DNA of 34,594 nucleotides from Bacteroidaceae bacterium (GCA_900772575.1 CAAHEN010000161.1:1-34594); one strand, 5' to 3'; positions 1-7,908 are shown, counted from the first letter of the stretch. Program-made: numbers and translations. Notes: a model not told the origin generated them from the letters alone.

Positions 1-1
1 C

Positions 2-1555
2 ACCGACGCCGCCGTTCGCCTGCTCTTCGTCGGCGAGCAGGAGCAGTATGACACCGCGTTCAGTGTCGTCTCCGTCTGCCATACCCTCGAGCACATCATC
101 ATTTTCGACCGCAGCGTCAAGCGCCGTCCGACGGACAATGTCTCTGTCTACTTCGACGACTGGCTGAAAGCGCACACCGACGCCGCTGAGGCTGACGCCG
201 ACAATGCCCGCGTCGAGGCCCTGACCGCTGCCGCCACCTACGCTGACACGGCCAACATCCTCTACACCAGCGGCACCACGGGGGCCAGCAAGGGTGTCAT
301 CCTGACCCACGGCATGTATCATGAGGGCTTTCGCGTCAATGACGCCGTGCTGCCCCTGAGCGACCGCGACGTCATTCTCAACTTTCTTCCCTTCACCCAT
401 GTCTTCGAGCGGGCGTGGTCTTACCTCTGTCTCGCCGAGGGCGCCCGCCTGGCTGTCAACCTGCGGCCTAACGACGTGCTGCGCTCGCTTCAGGAAGTGC
501 ACCCGACGTGCATGAGCAGTGTGCCGCGTTTCTGGGAAAAAGTGTACCAGGGCGTGCTGGAGCGCATGGACGAGGGGCCGGTGTGGCAGCGTTACCTCAT
601 CAAGGGGGCGCTGGAGACCGGCGCCCGCTGCTGGACGGACTATCTCTCGAAGTGCAAGCCCCTGCCCCATGCCCTAGGGCTGAAGTATGCCTTCTACAAC
701 CGCACCGTCATTCGCCTGCTCCGCCGCATGCTGGGGCTCGAGAACGCCAACTTCTTCCCCACCGCCGGTGCCGCCGTGTCGCCCGAGGTGGAGAAGTTTG
801 TCCACGCCGCCGGCATCTACATGGTCGTCGGATATGGCCTGACGGAGAGCACGGCCACCGTCACCTGCGACATACCGGGCCGGCCCAACTCGCTGGGCTC
901 CGTCGGCCGTCTCGTTGACGGGCTGGAGCTCAAGTTCGGCGAGCACGACGAGATACTCCTGCGCGGCAAGACCATCACACCGGGCTACTACAAGAAGGAG
1001 AGCATCACGAAGGAGGCCATCGACGCCGACGGCTGGTTCCACACCGGCGACGCCGGCTACATGAAGGACGGCGAGCTCTACCTCAAGGAGCGCATCAAAG
1101 ACCTCTTCAAGACCTCCAACGGCAAGTACATCGCCCCGCAGATGATCGAGTCGAAACTGGTCATCGACAAGTATATCGAGCAAGCCGTCATCGTGGCCGA
1201 CAAGCACAAGTTTGTCTCCGCCCTCATCGTGCCCAGCTACGACCTGCTCCGCAAGTATGCCGCTGAGCATGGCATCGACGCCGCTGACCGGCGCGCGCTC
1301 TGCGACAACCAGACCATCCACCAGATGATCGCCGACCGCATAGAAACCCTCCAGCAGGATCTGGCCCACTATGAGAAAATCAAGCGCTTCATCCTGCTGC
1401 CGGAGCCGTTCACCATCGAGAACGGCGAACTCACCAACACCCTCAAGGTCAAGCGCCGCGTCGTCTACGAACGCTACGCCGACCGCATCGAGCAGATCTA
1501 TGTCGAGGCCGACCGCGAGGGTGCTCCTGACACACAACAACAAAGCCACACTTAA
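2..1555 (+). CDS. Long-chain fatty acid--CoA ligase (AMP-forming), 5' truncated by the window edge
   Basis: ANL-superfamily acyl-CoA synthetase, which activates a fatty acid with ATP to an acyl-adenylate and transfers it to CoA at the cytoplasmic face of the membrane. The frame is open from base 2, so the ATG at 314 is internal and the true start lies outside the window. The AMP-binding P-loop YTSGTTGASKGVILTHG is read just before that ATG (about 263-313), followed by the GYGLTEST motif and by GWFHTGDAGYMKDGELY with KERIKDLFKTSNGKYIAP, the hinge region linking to the C-terminal subdomain. The pattern is that of FadD15-like bacterial and eukaryotic long-chain ligases rather than an amino-acid adenylation domain. 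Its stop TAA shares one base with the prfB start (TAATG), so the two are probably translationally coupled. Chain-length specificity cannot be read from the sequence. Confidence 0.92.
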   Translation, partial: TDAAVRLLFVGEQEQYDTAFSVVSVCHTLEHIIIFDRSVKRRPTDNVSVYFDDWLKAHTDAAEADADNARVEALTAAATYADTANILYTSGTTGASKGVILTHGMYHEGFRVNDAVLPLSDRDVILNFLPFTHVFERAWSYLCLAEGARLAVNLRPNDVLRSLQEVHPTCMSSVPRFWEKVYQGVLERMDEGPVWQRYLIKGALETGARCWTDYLSKCKPLPHALGLKYAFYNRTVIRLLRRMLGLENANFFPTAGAAVSPEVEKFVHAAGIYMVVGYGLTESTATVTCDIPGRPNSLGSVGRLVDGLELKFGEHDEILLRGKTITPGYYKKESITKEAIDADGWFHTGDAGYMKDGELYLKERIKDLFKTSNGKYIAPQMIESKLVIDKYIEQAVIVADKHKFVSALIVPSYDLLRKYAAEHGIDAADRRALCDNQTIHQMIADRIETLQQDLAHYEKIKRFILLPEPFTIENGELTNTLKVKRRVVYERYADRIEQIYVEADREGAPDTQQQSHT

Positions 1556-2679
1556 TGATAACCGCCGAACAACTTAAAGAAGCTAAAGACCGCGTCGAGG
1601 CGCTCCACCGCTATCTCGACATTGACGCCAAAACCGTGCAGCTGGAGGAAGAACAGCTCCGCACACAAGCCCCCGGTTTCTGGGACGACGCCAAGAAGGC
1701 CGAGGAGCAGATGAAGAAGGTCAAGGGCCTGGAGAAATGGATCGAGGGCTACAAGGCCGTCAAACTCTTGGTCGACGAACTGGAACTGGCCTTCGACTTC
1801 CACAAGGATGACATGGTCACCGAGGAAGAGGTCGACGAGGCCTATGCCAAGACCGTCGCGGCCATTGAGGAGCTGGAACTGAAGAACATGCTCCGCCAGG
1901 AGGAGGACGCCATGTCGTGCGTGCTCAAGATCAACTCGGGCGCCGGCGGCACCGAGAGCCAGGACTGGGCGGCCATGCTCATGCGCATGTACATGCGCTA
2001 TGCCGAGGCACACGACTACAAGGTTACCGTCTCCAACCTGCAGGACGGTGACGAGGCCGGCATCAAGACCGTCACCATGGAGATTGAGGGCGACTATGCC
2101 TATGGCTACCTCAAGAGTGAAAACGGTGTGCACCGCCTGGTGCGCGTCTCGCCCTACAACGCGCAGGGCAAGCGCATGACCTCGTTCGCCTCCGTTTTTG
2201 TCACACCGCTCGTCGACGACACCATCGAGGTCTACGTCGACCCGTCACGCATCAGCTGGGATCTCTTCCGCTCCGGTGGCGCCGGCGGCCAGAACGTCAA
2301 CAAGGTGGAGACGGGAGTACGCCTCCGCTACCAATACAAGGATCCCGACACGGGCGAAGAGGAGGAAATCCTCATCGAGAACACCGAGAGCCGCAAGCAG
2401 CTGGAGAACCGCGAGAACGCCATGCGCCTGCTCCGCTCCCAGCTCTACGACCGCGCCCTCCAGAAACGCAAGGCCGCCCAGGCCAAGATTGAGGCCGGAA
2501 AGAAGAAAATCGAATGGGGTAGCCAGATACGCAGCTACGTCTTCGACGACCGACGCGTCAAAGACCACCGCACCGGGTTCCAGACCAGTGACGTCGGCGG
2601 CGTCATGGACGGCAAGATAGACGGCTTCATCAAAGCCTATCTCATGGAATTCTCCGGACAGGACGAACAGGGCGCGTAA
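1555..2679 (+). CDS. prfB: Peptide chain release factor 2
   Basis: Class I release factor that reads UGA and UAA and triggers peptide release on the ribosome. The 374-residue protein has the usual order: N-terminal helical domain, codon-recognition domain, and the catalytic loop GGAGGQNVNKVETGVRLR with the GGQ motif. The C-terminal WGSQIRSYVFDDRRVKDHRTG is typical of RF2. In many bacteria prfB contains an in-frame UGA near codon 25 that is bypassed by +1 frameshifting. Here the equivalent segment reads YLDID with CTCGAC and no stop, so the gene is one continuous frame. The recognition tripeptide corresponding to SPF reads SPY (in LVRVSPYNAQGKRM). The start overlaps the stop of the ligase gene by one base. 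Confidence 0.97.
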   Translation: MITAEQLKEAKDRVEALHRYLDIDAKTVQLEEEQLRTQAPGFWDDAKKAEEQMKKVKGLEKWIEGYKAVKLLVDELELAFDFHKDDMVTEEEVDEAYAKTVAAIEELELKNMLRQEEDAMSCVLKINSGAGGTESQDWAAMLMRMYMRYAEAHDYKVTVSNLQDGDEAGIKTVTMEIEGDYAYGYLKSENGVHRLVRVSPYNAQGKRMTSFASVFVTPLVDDTIEVYVDPSRISWDLFRSGGAGGQNVNKVETGVRLRYQYKDPDTGEEEEILIENTESRKQLENRENAMRLLRSQLYDRALQKRKAAQAKIEAGKKKIEWGSQIRSYVFDDRRVKDHRTGFQTSDVGGVMDGKIDGFIKAYLMEFSGQDEQGA

Positions 2680-2734
2680 GCCCCTGCCCCTATACACAAA
2701 TTCACTAAACCGCCCCACTAAAATTCACATCACC

Positions 2735-2878
2735 ATGAACGAGAAGCATAAGGCAAAAATCAAAGCGCGCGACGCCCGCCAGGCCCGCCAGGCCCGCCGT
2801 GTCATCAACGGCATCTTCATCGGACTCATCGTGCTGATGGTGCTGTTCCTCATCGGCTACTACCTCATCAACAGCTGA
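2735..2878 (+). CDS. Small single-helix membrane protein, 47 residues, unknown function
   Basis: A short frame beginning MNEKHKAKIKARDARQ and ending at a TGA whose last base is the first base of the next ATG (TGATG), which favours a genuine, coupled gene. The protein has a strongly basic N-terminal half (Lys/Arg-rich, with repeated RQA) and a C-terminal hydrophobic helix, roughly residues 23-44, including GLIVLMVLFLIGYYLI. By the positive-inside rule the basic half should be cytoplasmic and the tail out. It lies 55 nt after prfB, in a run of tightly packed plus-strand genes. I do not recognise a family. It could be a small inner-membrane regulator or simply a conserved small protein of Bacteroidales. 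Confidence 0.72.
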   Translation: MNEKHKAKIKARDARQARQARRVINGIFIGLIVLMVLFLIGYYLINS

Positions 2879-3363
2879 TGGCACTGGAGATAGAGCGCAA
2901 GTTTCTCGTGACGGGCGACTATAAGGCGCTCGCCACCTCGCACAGCCGCATCATCCAGGGCTACATCTCGTCGCAGCGCGGCCGCACCGTGCGTGTCCGC
3001 CTGCGCGACGAGCGGGGCTATCTGACCATCAAGGGCCCGTCAACCAGCGACGGCCTGACGCGCTACGAGTTTGAGAAGGAGATCACCAAGGACGAGGCGC
3101 TCTCGCTTTTGCGCCTTTGCGAACCGGGGCTCATCGACAAGGTGCGCTGGCTCATTCCCGTCGGTAGCCACACCTTTGAGGTCGATGAGTTTTTCGGCGA
3201 CAACGCCGGACTCGTCGTGGCCGAAGTGGAGCTGGGCAGCGAGGACGAGACCTACGAGCGTCCGCCTTTCATCGGCCGCGAGGTGACCGGACAGCGCCGC
3301 TACTACAACTCTTCGCTGCGGCTCGTGCCCTATAAGGACTGGCCCGGCGATGAGCGGGAATGA
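2878..3363 (+). CDS. CYTH domain protein (inorganic triphosphatase / class IV adenylate cyclase family)
   Basis: The 161-residue protein begins MALEIERKFLV, giving the signature ExExK motif (E4, E6, K8) of the CYTH/triphosphate tunnel metalloenzyme fold. Further alternating charged strands follow, such as RTVRVRLRDERGYLTIKGP and YEFEKEI, and acidic strands late in the protein (FEVDEF, VVAEVELG), which fit the eight-stranded tunnel that binds triphosphate and divalent metal. Short bacterial members of this length mostly hydrolyse inorganic tripolyphosphate; some act as adenylate cyclases. The sequence alone does not decide between these. Its start overlaps the stop of the 47-residue membrane protein by one base, and cysS follows 52 nt downstream. 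Confidence 0.88.
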   Translation: MALEIERKFLVTGDYKALATSHSRIIQGYISSQRGRTVRVRLRDERGYLTIKGPSTSDGLTRYEFEKEITKDEALSLLRLCEPGLIDKVRWLIPVGSHTFEVDEFFGDNAGLVVAEVELGSEDETYERPPFIGREVTGQRRYYNSSLRLVPYKDWPGDERE

Positions 3364-3415
3364 CCGCACGCACACACACCACACATGACCAAAGACTAAA
3401 CACTGACACACACTC

Positions 3416-4900
3416 ATGGAAAACCATCTGCAACTCTACAACACGCTCTCACGCAAGAAGGAGACCTTCGTCCCTGTCAATCCGGGGCACGTCGGCATGT
3501 ATGTCTGCGGGCCCACCGTCTACGGCGACGCCCATCTCGGACATGCCCGTCCGGCCATCACCTTCGACCTCGTGTTCCGCTATCTCCGCCATCTGGGCTA
3601 CAAGGTGCGCTACGTCCGCAACATCACCGACGTCGGCCACCTTGAGCACGACGCCGACGAGGGCGAGGACAAGATCGAGAAGAAGGCCCGTCTCGAACAG
3701 CTGGAGCCGATGGAGATAGCGCAATACTACACCAACCGCTTCAATGCCGCCATGGCCAAGCTCAACGTACTGCCGCCCAGCATCGAGCCGCACGCCACCG
3801 GCCACATCATCGAGCAGGAAGAGCTCGTCAAGCAGATTCTCGACAATGGCTACGCCTATGTCTCCAACGGCTCGGTCTACTTCGACGTGGAGAAGTACAA
3901 TAAGAAATACCACTACGGCATTCTCTCGGGACGCAACCTCGACGACGTGCATGACGCCAGCCGGGAGCTCGACGGCGTCGGCGAGAAGCACCACCAGGTG
4001 GACTTTGCCCTCTGGAAGAAAGCACAGCCCGAGCACATCATGCGCTGGCCCTCGCCGTGGAGCAACGGTTTCCCTGGCTGGCACTGCGAGTGCACCGCCA
4101 TGGGCCGCAAGTACCTCGGCAACCACTTCGACATCCACGGTGGCGGCATGGATCTCATCTTCCCGCACCATGAGTGCGAGATCGCGCAGGCTGTCGCCTC
4201 ACAGGGCGACCAGATGGTCAAGTACTGGATGCACAACAACATGATCACTATCGCTGGGCGCAAGATGGGCAAGAGTTACAATAACTTCATCACCCTCGAC
4301 CAGTTCTTCACCGGCCAGCACGAGCTCCTCGAGCAGCCCTACACGCCGATGACGATCCGCTTCTTCATTCTTCAGGCCCACTACCGCTCTACGGTTGACT
4401 TCTCCAACGAGGCCCTGCAGGCCTCGAAGAAGGGGCTCGACCGCCTGATGGACGCCGTACGCGAGCTCAGCCACCTCGAACCCACCCCCGGCGGTGCCAT
4501 CAATGAGGACTTCGCTGCGACGCTCAGCAAAAAGTGCCATGAGGCCATGGACGACGACTTCAACTCACCCATTGTCATCGGCCATCTCTTCGACGCCTGC
4601 CGTACTGTCAACCAGATTGCCGACCACAAGCAGACCATCACTCCCGCTGGACTGGAGGCTCTGCGCACGGTGTTCCACACGTTTGTCTTCGACATCCTGG
4701 GCCTGAGCGAGGAGGACAACGGCAACGCCGAGCGTGAGAAGAGTTTCGGCGCCGCCATCGACCTGTTGCTCAGTCTCCGTGCCAAGGCCAAGGCCGCCAA
4801 GGACTGGGCTACGAGCGATGAGATACGCGACCGTCTCGCCGCCCTTGGCTTCGAGGTGAAGGACACCAAGGACGGCGCCACTTGGAAACTTAACAAGTAG
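3416..4900 (+). CDS. cysS: Cysteinyl-tRNA synthetase
   Basis: Class Ia aminoacyl-tRNA synthetase charging tRNA-Cys with cysteine. The 494-residue sequence shows CGPTVYGDAHLGHARP with zinc ligand C31 and the HIGH-type motif H40-L-G-H43. WHCECTAMG (C226) and FPHHECEIAQA supply the other zinc ligands, and KMGKSYNNF (K283-K286) is the KMSKS loop with Gly in place of the first Ser. The C-terminal anticodon-binding helical domain is complete, with late AKAAKDWATSDEIRDRL. It is slightly longer than the E. coli enzyme (461). It is the last gene of the plus-strand run and ends 38 nt before a large inverted repeat that separates it from the convergent minus-strand kinase gene. Confidence 0.97.
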   Translation: MENHLQLYNTLSRKKETFVPVNPGHVGMYVCGPTVYGDAHLGHARPAITFDLVFRYLRHLGYKVRYVRNITDVGHLEHDADEGEDKIEKKARLEQLEPMEIAQYYTNRFNAAMAKLNVLPPSIEPHATGHIIEQEELVKQILDNGYAYVSNGSVYFDVEKYNKKYHYGILSGRNLDDVHDASRELDGVGEKHHQVDFALWKKAQPEHIMRWPSPWSNGFPGWHCECTAMGRKYLGNHFDIHGGGMDLIFPHHECEIAQAVASQGDQMVKYWMHNNMITIAGRKMGKSYNNFITLDQFFTGQHELLEQPYTPMTIRFFILQAHYRSTVDFSNEALQASKKGLDRLMDAVRELSHLEPTPGGAINEDFAATLSKKCHEAMDDDFNSPIVIGHLFDACRTVNQIADHKQTITPAGLEALRTVFHTFVFDILGLSEEDNGNAEREKSFGAAIDLLLSLRAKAKAAKDWATSDEIRDRLAALGFEVKDTKDGATWKLNK

Positions 4901-4938
4901 GTGGCGCCCAAGGGCGTGATTCTCGCGCCCATGGACAT

Positions 4939-4995
4939 CCCCCAACAGAGAACGGCCCCGTCGCATCATGCGACGGGGCCGTTCTCTGTTGGGGG
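4939..4995. terminator. 28-bp perfect inverted repeat between convergent genes, probable bidirectional terminator
   Basis: Arms 4939-4966 and 4968-4995 are perfect complements around a single central base at 4967. The outer part is C5/G5, the middle AACAGAGAACGG and its complement, and the inner part CCCCGTCGCAT and its complement. It lies between the stops of cysS (4900, plus) and the kinase gene (5012, minus), where a two-way terminator is expected. Neither flank has a T-tract, so it is not a textbook intrinsic terminator. Confidence 0.7.
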
Positions 4996-5011
4996 GTGTC
5001 AGCCGTAAACC

Positions 5012-6100
5012 TCAGGCCAACTGCTTGGCGATGAAATCCTTCATAGCCGGCAGGCACTGCTCGGCGCTCTGGAGCAGCTTGAACTGTGCCTTCGAGCGGA
5101 CCAGGTTGTGCTCGGGATACTGCGTCTTGTAGTACGTGTCGCCATTGATGTAGTCGGCCAGGAAACGCACCGTCTGCATGTAGGGGAAGAGCGTGGCAGC
5201 ATAGGGCAGGTTCTCGATTTCGATGTCTGTGAGGAAGCACCGTGCGCTCTTGAGGTAGCCCTCGGTGAAGGCGCGGAAGATGTCCATGTTGAAGTTCACG
5301 TTGTCGAGATCCTTGTCGTCCTCCTTGCCCGTGTTGGCGGCAGAACGGAGAAAGTCGCCGAAGTCCGAGAAGACAAAGTTGGGCATGACGGTGTCGAGGT
5401 CGATGACGCAGAGCACCTTGCCATCCTTGTCGAAGAGGATGTTGTCCACCTTCGTGTCGCAGTGGCAGATGCGTTTGGGCAGCTTGCCTTCGCGGTGGAG
5501 GCGTTCGCCCTTGCACATCTCGTCGGCGCGCTGTTCGAGCTCATCGACGAGCCATTGCACCTCGGCGAGTCGGCCAGCCTTGTTCTCGGCTACGGCCTCA
5601 CGCAGCTGCTTCAGGCGGAACTCCATGTTGTGGAAGTCCTTGATGGTCTCGCCGAGCTCGACGGGGATGTCGGCCAGCATGGCCTGGAAGTTGCCGAACG
5701 TCTCGCCGACGATGTGCGAGGTCTCCGGCGTCACGGCCGTCATCGACATCGTGTCGGGGATATAGACCATGATGCGCCAATACTTGCCGTCGTGGACGTA
5801 GAAGTACTTGCCGTCCTTGGCGGGGATGAAGGTGAGCACTTTGCGGTCGATGTCGGCGGTGCCGGCGGCTTCGAGTTTGTGGCGGATATGCCCTGTGACG
5901 GCGACGATGTTGTCCATGAGCATCTGCACATCGGGGAAGATGGCATTGTTGATGTGCTGGAGCACGTAGTCGGGGGTGTTGCCTTCGGTGCAGACTTTAT
6001 AGGTCGTATTAATCAGGCCGTTGCCCAGAGGCTTCACCTCGGTGACGGTTCCTTCAATCTCAAACTGAGAGACAATGTGCTTCAGATCTTTCTGTTCCAT
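5012..6100 (-). CDS. Aminoglycoside-phosphotransferase-fold sugar kinase, NahK-like (N-acetylhexosamine 1-kinase candidate)
   Basis: A 362-residue soluble kinase of the APH/choline kinase fold. It has the catalytic loop HCDTKVDNILFD (Brenner-type HxDxxxxN) and the metal-binding IDLDTVMPNFVFSDFGD. The N-terminal strand PLGNGLINTTYKV is the nucleotide-binding loop. This arrangement and length match the NahK group, annotated in Bacteroidales as N-acetylhexosamine kinase or mucin-desulfation associated, which makes GlcNAc-1-P or GalNAc-1-P. Substrate is inferred from family resemblance and from the GH20 hexosaminidase and sugar-phosphate nucleotidyltransferase elsewhere in the window, and is not proven. 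It has its own candidate promoter (6158-6165) downstream of a hairpin that closes the phosphatase unit. Confidence 0.8.
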   Translation of the reverse strand: MEQKDLKHIVSQFEIEGTVTEVKPLGNGLINTTYKVCTEGNTPDYVLQHINNAIFPDVQMLMDNIVAVTGHIRHKLEAAGTADIDRKVLTFIPAKDGKYFYVHDGKYWRIMVYIPDTMSMTAVTPETSHIVGETFGNFQAMLADIPVELGETIKDFHNMEFRLKQLREAVAENKAGRLAEVQWLVDELEQRADEMCKGERLHREGKLPKRICHCDTKVDNILFDKDGKVLCVIDLDTVMPNFVFSDFGDFLRSAANTGKEDDKDLDNVNFNMDIFRAFTEGYLKSARCFLTDIEIENLPYAATLFPYMQTVRFLADYINGDTYYKTQYPEHNLVRSKAQFKLLQSAEQCLPAMKDFIAKQLA

Positions 6101-6157
6101 GATAGCAGGAGAATATGTATTACTGGTTTGTATAGGATAAATCTTGTTTCCTGCCTA

Positions 6158-6165
6158 CAAATTTA
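6158..6165 (-). promoter_or_regulatory. Candidate -7 box for the NahK-like kinase
   Basis: TAAATTTG on the minus strand matches the Bacteroidota -7 consensus TAnnTTTG and lies 57 nt before the ATG. No convincing TTTG -33 box is seen 19 nt upstream. Confidence 0.5.
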
Positions 6166-6183
6166 GCGGAAAAACTCTTATGG

Positions 6184-6217
6184 GTCGCCGGGTTTTGGCC
6201 TTTTTCTGGCCGGCGAC
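6184..6217 (-). terminator. Hairpin after the tyrosine phosphatase gene
   Basis: GTCGCCGG (6184-6191) pairs with CCGGCGAC (6210-6217). On the minus strand the stem is followed a little later by AGAGTTTTTCC. It sits between the phosphatase stop at 6232 and the kinase promoter, so it probably ends the cupin-nitroreductase-phosphatase transcript. Confidence 0.5.
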
Positions 6218-6231
6218 TGTTATAATTCTAG

Positions 6232-6747
6232 TTAAACGCCGGTGCGTCCGCCGGCCTCGGCCTGTCGGCACAGGGCGTCGAGGAGACCGGCGCAAGCGTC
6301 CTCGAGGAGGTCAAGCACGTGCTCGAAGGCCGAGTCATCGCCATAGTAGGGGTCGGGCACGCTGTCGGCCTTTTGGGCGGTGAGGTAGTCGGTCAGGTGC
6401 ACCACCTTTTTCATCGCCTCGGGCGACGGCGCCATGGCCCGCAGGCCACGCTCGTTGCTGGCGTCCATGACGACGATGAGGTCGAAGCGGTCGAAGTCCT
6501 CCCGGCAAACCGGCCGTGAGCGGTGGGTCAGCCGGTAGCCCCGGGCGGCGGCGTGCCGTCTCATGCGCGGGTCGGCGAGCTCACCCTCGTGACAGTCTAT
6601 CAGTCCGGCAGAGTCGGCGGTGACCGCTTCACCGCAGCCTGCGGCTTCGGCCATCGCGCGGAACACGGCCTCAGCGGCCACTGAGCGGCAGATGTTGCCC
6701 AGACAGATGAAGAGAACGCGGGTGGGGAGGCTGTTGCTGGCAGTCAT
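6232..6747 (-). CDS. Low-molecular-weight protein tyrosine phosphatase
   Basis: A 171-residue member of the LMW-PTP family, which dephosphorylates tyrosine on target proteins; in bacteria it is often linked to tyrosine kinases of exopolysaccharide export. The P-loop CLGNICRS (Cx5R-S) lies near the N terminus after TRVLFI, and the general-acid motif VPDPYYGDD near the C terminus is intact, so the enzyme should be active. The start is placed at the ATG before TASNSLPTRVLFICLG; the frame is open further upstream but that part overlaps the nitroreductase gene and has no family similarity. The start lies 10 nt after the nitroreductase stop, so the two are co-transcribed. No tyrosine kinase gene is visible in the window. 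Confidence 0.92.
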   Translation of the reverse strand: MTASNSLPTRVLFICLGNICRSVAAEAVFRAMAEAAGCGEAVTADSAGLIDCHEGELADPRMRRHAAARGYRLTHRSRPVCREDFDRFDLIVVMDASNERGLRAMAPSPEAMKKVVHLTDYLTAQKADSVPDPYYGDDSAFEHVLDLLEDACAGLLDALCRQAEAGGRTGV

Positions 6748-6757
6748 GCGGGAGCGC

Positions 6758-7291
6758 TTATTCCACGAAGAATGTGCGTCCGTCCTTGCGGGGGCGCGCT
6801 TTCGGCTCCGGCCCATCGGTGTAGCCGAGGGCGATGTGCCCGATGCCCTCATAGTCGCCTTCGAGTCCTAGCCCCCTGAGCCAATCCTGCCATTCCGGCA
6901 GTGCGAATACCTGCTTGGCGCGGTGTATCCAGCATGACCCCAGTCCGAGGCTGTGGGCGGCGAGCATCATGTTGCCGATGGCCAATGAGCCGTCGTAGAC
7001 GTAGGTTGGCGTCGAGGTCTTGGCCAGGACGATAATGATGGCCGGCGCACCGTAGAACGGGTCTTTCACCGGCATGTCGAAGAAGGTGGCGTTGGCGGCA
7101 GAGAGGCGGCTGATGATGTCGCGGTCTGTCACTGTGATGATGGCCCATGGCTGGCGGTCGTGGCCAGATGGTGCGAAGGTGCCGGCCTCGACGATTTGGC
7201 CGATGAGGTCGCGCGGTACGGGAGTCGGCTTGAAGCGTCGTACGCTGCGGCGCGTCCGCATGTTTTCTATTGCTGCGTTGGTGGTGGTCAT
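6758..7291 (-). CDS. Nitroreductase family protein (cytosolic, FMN-dependent)
   Basis: A 177-residue member of the nitroreductase fold, normally a homodimer using FMN and NAD(P)H to reduce nitro groups, quinones or flavins. The FMN-binding N-terminal motif MRTRRSVRRFKPTPVP is followed by EAGTFAPSGHDRQPWAIITV. The second flavin loop is SLGLGSCWIHRAKQVF, and the C-terminal strand IGHIALGY precedes a Lys/Arg-rich tail (PKARPRKDGRTFFVE). The start MTTTNAAIENMRTRRS is chosen because the family begins just before the RRSVR motif; the longer upstream frame overlaps the cupin gene. It is the middle gene of a three-gene unit, with the cupin 34 nt upstream. Physiological substrate unknown. Confidence 0.9.
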   Translation of the reverse strand: MTTTNAAIENMRTRRSVRRFKPTPVPRDLIGQIVEAGTFAPSGHDRQPWAIITVTDRDIISRLSAANATFFDMPVKDPFYGAPAIIIVLAKTSTPTYVYDGSLAIGNMMLAAHSLGLGSCWIHRAKQVFALPEWQDWLRGLGLEGDYEGIGHIALGYTDGPEPKARPRKDGRTFFVE

Positions 7292-7325
7292 GTCTGTTGC
7301 GGATATGTCAAAGTTCTGGGGCCGG

Positions 7326-7763
7326 TCATTGCTCGGCGTCCCAGTCGTAGTCGAAGCGCTCGATGTCTGTCTCTTCCAGCAGCGGCCCTGCCTGCACTTC
7401 GATGATGGTGAGTGGGCTGATGGCCTTGATGCCGTGCATCTTCTGGCAAGGAATGACGATGTTGTCTCCGCGCCTGACGCGGCTGCGCTCGTCGCCGAGC
7501 ACAAGTATGCCTTCTCCGTCGGCCACTGTCCAGGTTTCGCTGCGGTGGAAGTGGCGCTGGTAGCTGATGTGTCCGCCCGCGTTGAGCCGGAGTTCCTTGG
7601 TCAGCACGTGGTGGCCGTCGGCAAAGGTCAGGTAGTCCAGCACGGTATAGGAGCCCCACGGCCGCTCTTCGTAGCTGGGCCGTCCGTCAGAGAGGCGGTG
7701 GCGCTCACCGGTGGCTGCGGCTTGTTCGGCCGGGTGTAGTTGCTTATCTTCTTTCATAGGCAT
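7326..7763 (-). CDS. Cupin, mannose-6-phosphate isomerase type II-like domain protein
   Basis: A 145-residue single-domain cupin. RPWGSYTVLD, KELRLNAGGHISYQRHFHRSE and GEGILVLGDERSRVRRGDNIVIPCQKMHGI match the isomerase half of bifunctional mannose-1-phosphate guanylyltransferase/phosphomannose isomerase (ManC/AlgA type). The metal-ligand histidines in QRHFHR are present. The nucleotidyltransferase half is absent, so this is a stand-alone domain, as is common in Bacteroidales. It may isomerise mannose-6-P and fructose-6-P, or have another sugar-phosphate role. Start ATG at 7763; an in-frame ATG at 7757 is equally possible. First gene of the unit with the nitroreductase and the tyrosine phosphatase. 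Confidence 0.82.
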   Translation of the reverse strand: MPMKEDKQLHPAEQAAATGERHRLSDGRPSYEERPWGSYTVLDYLTFADGHHVLTKELRLNAGGHISYQRHFHRSETWTVADGEGILVLGDERSRVRRGDNIVIPCQKMHGIKAISPLTIIEVQAGPLLEETDIERFDYDWDAEQ

Positions 7764-7805
7764 CGTCCGTTGATAGGTGCGTCATGTGATTGTCGTTTGC
7801 GCTGA

Positions 7806-7813
7806 CGAAGTTA
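7806..7813 (-). promoter_or_regulatory. Candidate -7 box for the cupin unit
   Basis: TAACTTCG on the minus strand is one base from TAnnTTTG and lies 42 nt before the cupin ATG. The same octamer is used before the nucleotidyltransferase gene (24034-24041). No clear -33 box is seen. Confidence 0.4.
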
Positions 7814-7908
7814 CGAATAATATTCCGCCCCGCCACATTCCGCCCGTGCATTTCTGTGTGATGGCAGCGATACCGGTGCCTGGCGCGGGCGCGACGGCAC
7901 TGGGCCGT

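Noticed and set aside
314..316. ATG at 314 as the start of the acyl-CoA ligase
   Set aside because: The frame is open to base 2 and the essential AMP-binding motif lies before this ATG.
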